Source: Pycnococcus provasolii (lineage: Eukaryota > Chlorophyta > Pseudoscourfieldiophyceae > Pseudoscourfieldiales). Taken from it: a stretch of DNA of 64,000 nt. Under the pieces are notes generated by a model. That model was not told where the DNA came from. It did not search any database and was given only the letters and a program-made list of their open reading frames with translations. The translations under genes and the position numbers were made by a program. Positions 43,401 through 52,810 of this stretch are shown piece by piece (the first letter of the stretch is position 1; every line of letters begins with the position of its first letter). The stretch spans positions 178,695-242,694 of the forward strand of contig CP150590.1 in the NCBI GenBank assembly GCA_049487715.1, in the 5' to 3' direction.

Positions 43401-44900
43401 GAGGCGCCACGGAGGCCACTGTGCGCACGCGTAGATGCGCAGCACGAGTTGTCGTCCGTTCACATGTCGGAACATCTTCTGATGATGATCATTCGTGACG
43501 CACGTCAGAGCCGACGATGGCATTCACTTGTGAGTGCCCATGACAGCAGCAGCATCGATACCAGACGGCGCGCCTTCTCCGAGGAGACTAAGCAGCGCAG
43601 TCCGAGGCTGTCTATCATTATCAAGCGAAGGTTCGTTCGTTTTCCATAAGAATGATGATGATTGCGTCGCTCGCCAGACGCCAATACCGCCGTCGTCGCC
43701 GTGCGCGAAAGAAGTATCGCGAGCATAGCCATCACGACGGAGTATGACAGAAGCGGCAGCACCAACAGCAGCAGCCTGAGTGAGAGAGAGAAAGAGTATA
43801 GAGATTTGTGTTCGCCTGAGCAACCGCCTATTCGTAAGACAAATACGTACCGCTTCGTTGTTTTCAAACGTGCACGCCGTAAAACTCGACGCGGTCTTGT
43901 GCGTGTAAACAGCTCCTCCAATCTGTTATTTGGTACGACGGAAGATATCAGCATGCATTGTCGAGTGGAAACGTAGCGTCAAGTGTGCAAGTGCGTGAAA
44001 GGGGGTGGGGAGTGTCGTTGCGTTAGTGAGGTGTATCTCGAGTCGTTCCGGCAAAACAAGCAAGCAAAGATATGGCGACAGCGCGAACGGCGGCGGCGCC
44101 ATACGCTACTACCAGTCAGGTAGGTATATTGCACGCATCAACACAAAATCATAGACACAATGTGCACTGAACCGCAGTCCGTCGCTCGATCAAATCACAA
44201 ACTGACAATCGGTGGTGGAGGGCCCGCGAGAGATCAAAGTGGCGAATCAAGGCAGAATGAGATTGAGTGAAGGAATGGCCGAGGAACGTACCGGAGTAAA
44301 TGGTCCCCCTTTCGCCGCCTTGTTTCCAAGGAAGCGGCACGAAGTGAATGTCGCCTTGCCGCTCCAATGTGCAAACACCGCCCCTCCAGAACCTGGAACC
44401 GTGTTGTCCTTGAATATCACGTTCTCGAAGCGTGTCGCACCCGTCCCGCAGGCACGGACAGCACCTCCACTATCCGAACTTCCTCTCTTCTTGCCGTTCA
44501 CCAGAGCGAGTTTCTCGAAAATAACCTCGGATGTGCTGTGCTGAGCCGTATTAACCTGGAAGTGCCTATCAACCTCCTTCGCATCCAGCATACACGTTCC
44601 GGTGGCCACCGTGCCGGATATCACGAGCGACGTCGACGAGCACGCGCCCACAATACGCAAGGGGTACTTGAGGATGATTCCTCCAGAAGGCACAGATCCA
44701 TCCGTCGGGAAGTAAATGTCATCTGTGATTCGCAAGGTGCTCGGCCCGCTCGTCTTGTCGTGCACAGCCTCCTTAAGCTGCGCGAACGTCGCAACGTCGA
44801 CGACGGTGGATGCCAGGGAAACTTGAGGAGGACACATCACCGCCAAGGCCAACAACAACGAGATGGCAGCAACGACGTGACCACGCGTCGCACGTCCCAT
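40455..44900 (-). CDS. Receptor-like protein: beta-helix, TSP1, one membrane span, MLKL/HeLo-like bundle, kinase
   Basis: Multi-exon gene read from ATG 44900. Exons supported: 44292-44900 (signal peptide, beta-helix repeats, phase 0 at GTACGT), 43851-43922 (GGAVYTHKTASSF), about 42335-42885, 41930-42192 and 40455-41859; others between 42886 and 43850 are unresolved. The ectodomain has repeated GGAV...F.NN modules, a TSP1 motif (WSSCSASCDGGTQTRSVTC) and a Pro stalk. The span is VGGVVVGVLVALMGIGV. Next is a helical bundle with CKENC and ILSE-RHEGR as in MLKL/MCAfunc domains, then a coiled coil. The TKL kinase has GEGGFG, VAVKEL, HGDIK in place of HRD, CDFG and PPE. A 142-nt intron (42193-42334) removes an apparent frameshift and an in-frame TAG. 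A 70-nt intron (41860-41929) restores the helical motif. A membrane-tethered death or defence kinase is inferred. Confidence 0.7.
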
Positions 44901-45070
44901 CTCAGTCTCAGCGCAGCGAGGGACGGCACAGCAGGTGACGGTGGGGCAGTGATGACGGGTAGTGATGATTCGCGAAGGGCTGAGGGGGGGTGCCGGTGCA
45001 GAGGAGTTGGTTTTCTCTGTGTGGGTGGGTGAGGTAAGCTTAGGTGGAGGGACATTTGGTTCTGAGGGGA

Positions 45071-45176
45071 GAGTTTGGTCGGTATGTTTTTTATTTTTTA
45101 TTTTTAGGACGTAGAGTTTGGTCGGTATGTTTTCTAATTAATTGTTTTAGGACGTAGAGTTTGGTCGGTATGTTTT
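45071..45176 (+). repeat. Three ~43-bp tandem units upstream of the receptor-like gene
   Basis: Three copies of GAGTTTGGTCGGTATGTTTT, separated by T-rich sequence and TTTTAGGACGTA. They lie 170-280 bp upstream of ATG 44900 and may be promoter elements. Confidence 0.7.
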
Positions 45177-45703
45177 GGAATTGCTTTCTCATCACGGAGA
45201 TTCTCATCCGGGAGTTTGTTTGGGAAGTTTTGTTTCTATTTTTTTTTTATTTTTTTCTCTCTCAGTTCTCTGTGAGTTCTCAGTCCTCTCGCCTCTCGCG
45301 CTCTCCTCTTCGCTCGACTCCTACCCGTACTTGGTACGGCTACCGGCCAACCACGTGAGGACCATTCTGATACCTTTATCACATACATATGTACATACAT
45401 TGACAAACGGCTGGTCCGGAAAGAAACTATCGTGGAATCAGCCTTGCAACGTGCAAGCCTGCCGGACCGGGGCCCACCACGCTGTCTATGCGGCAATAAT
45501 AGGCTAGGCTCAGGCCGACGACTGCCGGTGGAATTGCTCGCTGCTCCCGAAGGTTGCTCCCGAGGCCTGCGGAGAAAAAACAAACAAAAATATGTAGAAA
45601 AGGAAAAAGTAGGAGTAGCTTGGGGATCCACACTTGCATGCATATTCGAACGAACCCTTTTTGTCTGGATTGTTCCCCCCCCCTTCCCAAACAAAAGTTC
45701 GCC

Positions 45704-46633
45704 ATGATGGCCATGTTGCCGACGCGTTGGTTTGGCGTTGGTTTACCTCGTGGTCGTCCTTCCATGGCGTGTGCTCTGCGTCCCAATCCTTGTGGTGCTT
45801 GTGTTCATTCAGGTTCAGTCAGGCACTTTAGGTTGGCTTCAGTGTCACGGTCACGGTCTTCACCATGTTCGTTCATTCCGTCGTCGCATCGTCATGACCC
45901 GTTACGCTCGCGAGAGGCAGGGAATCGCGTGCGCGCATCGTCTTCGGAGACGGTGGAGGAGGTGGCAGTGCCCAACCCGGAGGTGATCATTGACAACATG
46001 GCTGATGCTGGTGCGACCATCGTGACTGTGAGGTTCGGAAACTACCTCGAGGACTTGGTCGACACGTGCGCGGCGCTGCGTGCGCTCGACTTGAACGTCG
46101 TGCGCGCGAAGCTGTGCGACGAGACGAACAGGAACACGTTCTACATCACAAACCTGGCGGACGGAGAAAAAGTTACCAAGGCGGATAAACTCGAGGAGAT
46201 TCGCATGACGATTCTGACGAACATGATGGAGTTCCACCCCGAGTCGAAGGAGAAACTCATCTTGGGCGTCGCGCACATGCCCAAGGCGTCAACCGTTCTC
46301 GAGAGCATGGAGCAGAACCCGCTCGGACCGCGCCCAAGCAGCCTCATTCCCACGAAAATCTCGTGCAAGGAGCACCCGAGCGGGTCGCGCACGGAGCTTA
46401 CCGTGGAGACGACAGATAGACCTGGACTGCTGACGGATATCGTCAAGTTGCTGAAGGATATCAGCGTGAACGTCATGAGCGCGGAGATTGACACCGTCGG
46501 GCTCATGGCGCACGACGTCCTGTACGTGAGCTACCACGGCGCGGCGCTCGACGACAACATGATGGAATTGGTCAGGAATGTTCTGCAGTACTATCTGAGC
46601 AAGGCGGAAGTGAGCAAGGAGGAGAGCTATTAG
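45704..46633 (+). CDS. Plastid ACT-domain protein, ACR11/ACR12-like
   Basis: 309 aa from ATG 45704. The first ~85 residues are Arg/Ser/Pro-rich without acidic residues, a typical chloroplast transit peptide. The mature part starts near SSSETVEEVAVPNPEV. It has two ACT domains: ATIVTVRFGNYLEDLVDTC with LDLNVVRAKL, and ELTVETTDRPGLLTDIVKLL with ISVNVMSAEIDT. The linker MMEFHPESKEKL is characteristic of plant ACR11/ACR12. ACT domains bind amino acids; ACR11 in plants influences plastid glutamine synthetase. The gene is strong evidence for a green-lineage host. Confidence 0.88.
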   Translation: MMAMLPTRWFGVGLPRGRPSMACALRPNPCGACVHSGSVRHFRLASVSRSRSSPCSFIPSSHRHDPLRSREAGNRVRASSSETVEEVAVPNPEVIIDNMADAGATIVTVRFGNYLEDLVDTCAALRALDLNVVRAKLCDETNRNTFYITNLADGEKVTKADKLEEIRMTILTNMMEFHPESKEKLILGVAHMPKASTVLESMEQNPLGPRPSSLIPTKISCKEHPSGSRTELTVETTDRPGLLTDIVKLLKDISVNVMSAEIDTVGLMAHDVLYVSYHGAALDDNMMELVRNVLQYYLSKAEVSKEESY

Positions 46634-46971
46634 AGTTAATTGTTATTGTTGATGAGAGAGAGAGAGAGGGGAATGAAAAAACGTGCACGACGAAGGTTGG
46701 TTCTTAAACATTGGGAGCATGATGATGTAAAAACAGACAGATATTATACTTATTTACTTACTTATAGTTGTGTGTGTGTGTGTGTGTGTAGACACAGACG
46801 ACGGCTGAGGTGAGGTCGACGGCAAGAGGTGGTGCACTTTTCACTGGCTGGGCTTGTTTTTTGTTTTTTGATTTTTTATGCACAAACAGGGTAATCTAAG
46901 GTAACACTTTTTTATTTTTGTATGGTAACGCAAAGTTCTTTGAGCCTTTACGGTGATGTCGACAAGAGCCT

Positions 46972-47895
46972 TCACTGAGCACGTGCTATCAGCGGCTTGC
47001 AAGCGAGGTGGTCGACGCGAGCTCCGCCTCGGACCGTGCATCCTTCGAGAGGCGTGCTGTTGCTGTACTGAAGAGCCTTTTTGCAGTTGCTGCTTTGCTG
47101 CTGCGTTGTGGCTGTGGCAGTTGCTCCTTCCGAAACCTCTTCGAGGACGGAGTGCGGGCTGCAGTTGCAGATGGTGGCACTGTCGACGGAGTGGGAGGGT
47201 GGGCGAATCGGCTGCGCCCACGAGTCGCGGCGACACCTCGACGGGTGCGGGAACCACTTGGACGTCATCGCAATCGCCTGCCTCCACGGCGGCACGGGAA
47301 GTCCCTGCGCGTGAAACGACAGGCGCACGTGCTCGCACAGCACCTCCACGAGCGCGCTGAGACGCCGCGTCGAGCCGACGTAGATGTCCGGGATGGCGTT
47401 CAGGATTTTCTGGAACGCGGGCGTCGGGTGCGCGATGGCGAACGACTCGCGGAACCGAGGTTCGACGACGAGACGCGTGTTGGTTTGTGGAACGTCCACC
47501 TCGACGAACGTCCAGCGGAGCGTGCGCAGGCAGTCACCGCCACCGCCAAGAGCCGTGACGAGGCGGCATGGGATTTGATTTTCGATGAAGTGGTGGTAGA
47601 CTGTTTCTGTGGTGGGGTTGGAGAGACTGTGGAGGAGGTTGTGAAGAGTTGCAGACATCTGCGTGTTGTGCTCGGATTTCAAGAGGCGGGCGATTTCGGA
47701 AAGCTGGACAGAGCTGGGACTTTCTTGTTGGGATGATGAAGGACCGTGGTGTTGATCTGAATTTGTGTCGAAGCCGTCGAAGAGCATGAATGGAGCGATG
47801 CTGGAGGTGGTGGATGGTTTGTTTTTTTGTTGTTGTTGATATGTTGTGGTGAGAGTTGTGGTGAGAGTGGTGGTGGTGGTTTTGCTGTACGTCAT
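46972..47895 (-). CDS. DUF506 (PDDEXK-like) plant protein
   Basis: 307 aa from ATG 47895. A Thr-rich, Gln-rich low-complexity N-terminus is followed by the DUF506 core at ~110-215. Its markers are LRTLRWTFVEVDVP, RLVVEPRFRESFAIAHPT, LNAIPDIYVGSTRRLSALVE and LPVPPWRQ with SKWF. The family belongs to the PDDEXK nuclease-like superfamily and is found in land plants and green algae, mostly with unknown function. The Ser/Cys-rich C-terminus after SKWFPHPS is outside the conserved core and may include an unspliced segment. Confidence 0.82.
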   Translation of the reverse strand: MTYSKTTTTTLTTTLTTTYQQQQKNKPSTTSSIAPFMLFDGFDTNSDQHHGPSSSQQESPSSVQLSEIARLLKSEHNTQMSATLHNLLHSLSNPTTETVYHHFIENQIPCRLVTALGGGGDCLRTLRWTFVEVDVPQTNTRLVVEPRFRESFAIAHPTPAFQKILNAIPDIYVGSTRRLSALVEVLCEHVRLSFHAQGLPVPPWRQAIAMTSKWFPHPSRCRRDSWAQPIRPPSHSVDSATICNCSPHSVLEEVSEGATATATTQQQSSNCKKALQYSNSTPLEGCTVRGGARVDHLACKPLIARAQ

Positions 47896-48460
47896 GTTAT
47901 GAGTGAATGAAAGGGAGTTTTTTTTTTGCGGGGGAGGGGGAGAAGATCTCGGATCTATCTGTCTGCTTTGAGATGAGTTGAGCTGAGATGGAGCTTTGCT
48001 TTGCTTTGCTTTGGGAGGCGAAAGTGAGACGTTAGGCAGGATGGCGAGTGGTGTGGGTTAGGCTGTGTGCGTAGATAGCGACGAGCAAACTTGAGCCAGC
48101 CAGGATATGCCGTGAAGACGAAACTTATGCTGCTGTGAAATGAAATGAAACGAGTCTTCTTCTGAGAGTTGTCTTCTTTCAGACGTCACCAAAAAGAACA
48201 GACAAGCAGCTTGAGATGAAGATGAAGATGAAGATGAAGATGAAGAAGCCGGAAAACAAAACAAACGCTGTTTCTTCAAGCTGCTTCTCAGAGGTCTCTC
48301 AAGCAAGAGCGAGGAGAAAAGAGAAATGGCACGAGGAACGCCAAGATACTCCCGTAAAAGCTTTTAGAAAGAGAGTACTGAGAGCTGAGTAGTGAGAGCT
48401 GTGAACTACGAACTACTACTGCTACTACTTACTATAAGCACACAGCACACACGGAGAGAA

Positions 48461-48556
48461 TGAACACGCCACAAAGCACAAAGCACAAAGCACGAAGCAC
48501 GAAGCACGAAGCACAAAGCACAAAGCACAAAGCACAAAGCACAAAGCACAAAGCAC
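48461..48556. repeat. Heptamer tandem repeat (AAAGCAC)n
   Basis: About thirteen AAAGCAC or GAAGCAC units in direct order. The Leu/Cys/Phe frames on the minus strand are repeat artefacts. Confidence 0.9.
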
Positions 48557-48663
48557 GGCAAGAATGAATGGCGGTAGGGGGGGGAAGGGGAAGGGGGTGA
48601 ACAAGACTAAACAAACTTGTTTGGTGTGGTTATTATTATCCGAGGACGGATAACTACCTGGTC

Positions 48664-48734
48664 TCAGGGGGACTGCGAAGGGGCACCGAACCATTAGACT
48701 AACCAATGGGGCCGGAAGCAGCATCCCCCTGAGT
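48664..48734. ncRNA. Candidate structured RNA: long interrupted hairpin
   Basis: CTCAGGGGGA pairs perfectly with TCCCCCTGAG. Inside, CTGC pairs with GCAG. An inner CCATT/AATGG stem includes a TAG/CTA pair. Together they form a nested ~70-nt hairpin. The surroundings (48640-49200) have balanced composition, no coding frame and several further short complementary blocks. It is not a tRNA: there is no T-arm or acceptor stem. It is either a structural RNA or a decayed inverted-repeat element. Confidence 0.35.
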
Positions 48735-50518
48735 CAGTTCAGTTGGGGATTCGCTCTAATAAAGAATCTTCGGAGCGAAGGCGTCTCGGTTGGAAAAATC
48801 TTCCTCAAAGGGACCCTAGTAGCTAGGGAGTCCGCGTCAGACAGCTGTCTCTAGGAAATCCGGGCGAATCCTTCCCCTTAGGATCAAGGCAGCCTAGCCT
48901 GTGGGTTTTGGTTTGAAGGCGGCAGTTCGAAGTTCGAAGGAGTTTCGTTTCCTGGCTGGGAAGGTGCTTCGGATGCCCCCCTTCAACGCTTCGGATGCCC
49001 CCCTTCTCCCCCCCTTCCCCCTGTTTTTCTCTTTCTCTTTCTAGGCTGGTTGGTGTTTGCTGGTTCCTGGCGGCGGCGGCCTTCTAGACAACTGGCGGCA
49101 AGAAGCCCCCTGTTTTTCTTCCCCAGGGGTCGTTTCAAGATGCCGAAACGTCAACCTAAGAACGCGCTTGTAGAGTTGGTTGGTCCTTGCCAAAGGGAAC
49201 ATGTGGTGTAGTCGGACTGATGATGTGTCAGATGCTTTGCTTTGAGACGGCGCATATCAATATCATGTGCCGCGTGCCATGTGGCACATGACGACATCCC
49301 CCCTCCCCTGAGAAGAAAGATTTCCCCCAGGGGGCAACGCGCGCGAATATCTTTTACGCTCCCTCCCAGGGAGAGGAGGATCTCACGCCGCCAGTGGATC
49401 CAGGCAAGGAAGGAAGCATCAAAGAACCAGAAAGACTTGGCTCACAACAAAAGGCAAAAAAAAGGTCCTTTGGGTTAGGGCTCGAGAGAGAGAGAATCCT
49501 TTTTGGTTAGGGTTAGGGTTAGGGTTAGTGGGTTCGGGTTTTATTGGGTTTTTTCCGGCGAGAGTATGTATGACAGACGCGCTCGTGCGTGCGTGCATGC
49601 GTACATGGCGGGAATGACTCGGACATGTATGGAGGAGGGAAGGCACGACGCTGGAACGCAGAAAGATGTCGACGCATTGTATAACGTTGTTGTAACTGCG
49701 TTCTTGTATTTCTTCATCAGAAATGTCTCTGTGGATGGAGCACAACAACACGTTCCTTTTTAATTTTTATTTTTTTCGTTCATGCGGCGCAGCGCGTCGC
49801 CATGAAAAGTAAAGGGAGTAAGGAGGTGGGGACAACGGGGCAACAGACAGACAGATGAGGAGCAAGGTGGTGGGTGGGCTTGCCGCTCCTATCATCAAAC
49901 AAAAAAAGGGCTGGCTGCATGTTTTTTTTGAGTGGTTGTGTCTAGCAACTACGAAAGCGGACGTACGCGAAGCGCTGTGGGCGTCGCTTCCGCTTCTTCG
50001 CTGCCGCAAGAAGCTGCGGGTCCGACAAGCCTGAGCACGAAGCCGCGTCTCCGCAGAAGAAGGAGCCGTGTCCTGTCCGTCCGCGCCGGTTGCGCAGACG
50101 ATGAAACCTCCCTTGCCGGTTGCGCCTTCCACCAGTAGGTGTTTTTTGATGTAGAGGTCGTGAGCACCGCGCCGGCGTTCGCCTCCCACAAGCGCGCGCA
50201 TGGGGGAAACACTGCGCGTCGCAGGGTGCAGACCTCCGCATCTCCCCCGAAGAGGCTCTTGGCGGTGGGCGTCGTTTTTTCGGTCGTAGCGCTGTCGCGA
50301 TGCGTGCGCACGTAAGTTAGCTGGTTGGATGCTTGTGTGCGTTGGCTCACGAAGTTGGCTGACGACGCGCGCCCGGCCACATGTGTGTCGTATTCCCGTC
50401 ACGAGGCAGGAAGAAGAGCCTCAGTGACTCAGCGCACTGGGGCGCGGGCGGGCAGAGGTTGTTGAGTGGGAGAAGGCGCGCCCGCACCTGACATCAGGCC
50501 GCCGCCCATCTGGAGTCC

Positions 50519-51067
50519 GCCGGTCTGTGCGGTGGCGAAGGCAGCAGCGGTGGGTTGTAGCTCCGTTGCCCCAGTGACCGAGTCGGCCCATTCTTTCCGG
50601 AGGAGGTGCACAACCGGCAGCCAGCCGAGGTAGACATGAGTGCCCCCCCGCGCTCGGACGGACGGAGCTGCTGTGGGCGCTCATTCACGCCGCGACTGGA
50701 GCGCCGTCCTGTCGCCGCACGAGGAGGAGCCGCCCACTCGCGACGCGCGCCCGTGGCTCGCCAAGGTGCGCAACGGCCTGAGTGCCGCCCGCCGGCGCAC
50801 GCGCGCAAAAAACAAAAAGAGGAATGGTGGTGCACCCTACGTACGCGTACGTAGGGTAGGTAGGGTAGGAGGACCTGTGCGTGCGTGGAAGAAAAATACA
50901 AACAATAGTTGCAGTACTGTGTCATATTGGCCTAACCCCTAATCGCGCCTTTTAACGCTTTTAACGTGAAGGTGGTCAGGAGTTCGATTCTCCTAACAGC
51001 CCTCTTCGAGAGGATCGACGAACGTCGATAACCCCGTGTTTTCACGGTTGTTTGGTCTAGTGGTATG
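50519..51067. repeat. Outer arm (left) of compound inverted duplication
   Basis: Matches the complement of 56032-56578 with a few substitutions and small indels (for example near 50573 and 50640). The homology stops at base 51067, inside the D-arm of the permuted tRNA. Confidence 0.9.
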
Positions 51068-51081
51068 ATACCTTTTTAGGG
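50967..51081 (+). tRNA. Circularly permuted tRNA-Pro (anticodon AGG)
   Basis: The 3' half (50967-51002, tRNA positions 38-73) precedes the 5' half (51046-51081, positions 1-37), with 43 nt between. Acceptor GGTTGTT pairs with AACAGCC over seven pairs with one G-U. The T-arm is AGGAG-TTCGATT-CTCCT. The D-loop is AGTGGTA with G18 G19. The anticodon stem CCTTT pairs with GAAGG across the two halves, with loop TTAGGG plus T38. T8, A14, A21, T33 and C73 (the normal eukaryotic Pro discriminator) are all present. The sum is 72 nt. The break lies after position 37, the canonical tRNA intron site. CTTTT before the 3' half can pair with AAAAG after the 5' half, as expected for processing of the permuted precursor. 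Confidence 0.9.
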
Positions 51082-51096
51082 CTTTGAAAAGATCCC

Positions 51097-51687
51097 TCAA
51101 ACACATTTTTTTTTGCTGATGCCGACTACTTGCTTGACGAGTTCCATTGCGATTCGACCGTCGCGAACAGATCTGGGATAATGGATTTTGTCTCGCCTGA
51201 GATGCGCGGCATAATTTGCCAAATTTGGTAAAACGCCGCGGCCGTTCGCCATTCGGGCATTCGGCGGAGCATAACCCCCAAACTTCGACAGGTGATGTGT
51301 CGTACTACAAACCCCTAAAACTCCAACACGATTGCCTCGCCCTTCTTGCAAAATGACCGGAATGACTTTCATGGAATCCCGGGAAACTCTGAGATTAGTG
51401 TGGTCGCGATTTGTGACGCGCGTGGGCGCGAAACGCCTCGCATGTTCGTTAGCGGCAACAGCAGCATCCCTTTCCCTTTGTTCTTGCGCGTGCACGTGAC
51501 CCCCACTCAGCAGCTCTTTGATCTCCGCGATCGTCGGGAAGTTGAGTTTCATCAGGTAATTCTGGCGATATGTAACATTCCGGTTTTGGAATGCAGAAGA
51601 TGCAGGAAAACGAGGGTGACCCATTGCTCTGCGTATCTTCTCGTCCATGCAGAACTCCTCCGTCGACGACGTCTTCTCCTCAATCAT
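51097..51687 (-). CDS. Hypothetical 196-aa protein
   Basis: ATG at 51687 (MIEEKTSSTEE), with the first 19 bases in the inner inverted-repeat arm and the rest in the unique left segment. Composition is protein-like: a helical TIAEIKELLSGG stretch, a segment VSRDSMKVIPVILQEGRG and a basic C-terminus ending KKKCV. I recognise no family. The right half of the inverted duplication lacks this gene; retroelement sequence replaces it. A retroelement or viral-like accessory protein is possible. Confidence 0.4.
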   Translation of the reverse strand: MIEEKTSSTEEFCMDEKIRRAMGHPRFPASSAFQNRNVTYRQNYLMKLNFPTIAEIKELLSGGHVHAQEQRERDAAVAANEHARRFAPTRVTNRDHTNLRVSRDSMKVIPVILQEGRGNRVGVLGVCSTTHHLSKFGGYAPPNARMANGRGVLPNLANYAAHLRRDKIHYPRSVRDGRIAMELVKQVVGISKKKCV

Positions 51688-52460
51688 GCAGCACACGTCG
51701 AGTCGTCGTATAGTAGCGCTGCAACCTCTGCGGCGAACGAAGCGTCTGGAGCGTGTGTCGCCTTCGCTTCTTCGTACGACGCGAAGCCCGCCGCCGCCGC
51801 AGATGACGGTTAGCCACCCACCGGCACATTCGACAAATAAATACTAAATATATATGCATAGTCACGTAACATATTATGTAACATGATGGGTGGAAAATGG
51901 TCGGGTGGTGAGCGGGATCCCAAAAGTCCCCCACCCGCCCCTTGTTTTGGGGCAATGGGCACGGACCCGGTTCTGCATCATTCTTCGCATCATTCCACGG
52001 CGACACGAACGGGCTGCTCACGCCGTACATCCTCAAGGCGCTCAATGCCCGGCGCCGCGAGTTTGGACAGTTTGGGCGGCTGATGGTTGGCATCGATGCG
52101 AACGCGCACTGCAAGGGAGAGCCGGGCAAGAAACTAGGCATCAACACGCTGTTGGCATTCATGCGAACTAAGCGCACGTGCTCTCCTCTACTCACGTCGT
52201 GCTGGAAGCTTCAGACGTGGGAGCTCGTCAAGCACAACTTTGACTTGAGCAAGCTCGAGATGGACGACGTGGTGACGACGTACAACGCGCGCACATTCCT
52301 TCAGACGCAGCTGAACAAGGCTGTGCGCGTTTCGGAGCTGCAGACGTCGAAGCTGACGGATCGCAACCCGAAGGACTTGATCATCTACCCAGAGAGTGAC
52401 TTTGGTATTCATGAACCACTCCTTGCAGCGCGACAATAACAGGCGCGGCTTCTTCGACGA
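51669..52460. repeat. Inner arm (left) of inverted duplication, 792 bp
   Basis: Appears identical to the complement of 54126-54917; translated frames across it are identical in both arms. Boundaries are ACGTCTTCTCC at the outside and TTCTTCGACGA at the centre. Confidence 0.92.
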
Positions 52461-52656
52461 CGCTCCATTTCCCACGCTCGACTTTCCTTCGGATCACGCG
52501 TTCTTGACGAGTGAGCTGAACCTGCGGAGGAGAAATTTCTCAGATCCGGAGCACATGCCGTGGGATGAAGAGCTACCCGACGGTATGCCGTGGAATCGAA
52601 AGGGTCCGATCGAGTTTGACCCAGCTGCGGTTGACGGTAACGGTGTGGAGAACTGA
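51942..52656 (+). pseudogene. EEP-family nuclease fragment with frameshift
   Basis: The C-terminal part of an endonuclease/exonuclease/phosphatase protein. It has FASFHGDTNGLL, LMVGIDANAHC (Asp/Asn), NPKDLIIY and, in another frame, FPSDHAFLTSEL (Asp-His motif). A one-base offset near 52405 separates the two frames. The N-terminal WN and QE motifs are missing. The last ~200 bp continue beyond the inverted arm, so this is the longer of the two copies. Confidence 0.65.
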
Positions 52657-52810
52657 GCTGAAAGTTGTTTTATGATGTAAGCTTAGTTGTTCATGAGATG
52701 TGTAACTCCAAAACAGGTTCATTTTCAAAAGTAGGGCATATACGATCGACGACCGTTGTGATGAAGTAAAACTCTATTACCGTTACTCAAATAAGTGAGC
52801 AATCACAAAA

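Larger units (their letters stand above)
47896..50518. other. Gene-poor stretch
   Basis: It contains GCTTT runs (47995-48012), a GAAGAT run (48213-48246), the heptamer repeat, the structured hairpin, CT-rich sequence (48960-49040), an interstitial TTAGGG tract (49505-49530) and GC-rich sequence to 50400. Minus-strand frames at 49767-50402 are Arg/Ser-rich with no recognisable domain, and I do not call them. Confidence 0.5.

Noticed and set aside
46972-47736. 242-aa plus-strand frame opposite the DUF506 gene
   Set aside because: Arg-rich antisense frame. The DUF506 signature on the minus strand is clear.
48664-48734. tRNA or permuted tRNA at the 48.66-kb hairpin
   Set aside because: It has an A-box-like TGGTTAGTCTAATGG on the minus strand, but no T-arm, acceptor pair or anticodon arm can be found in either order.
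49767-50402. Minus-strand frames of 143-211 aa
   Set aside because: Overlapping frames of similar length with Arg/Ser/Thr-rich composition and no recognisable motif. I could not choose one.
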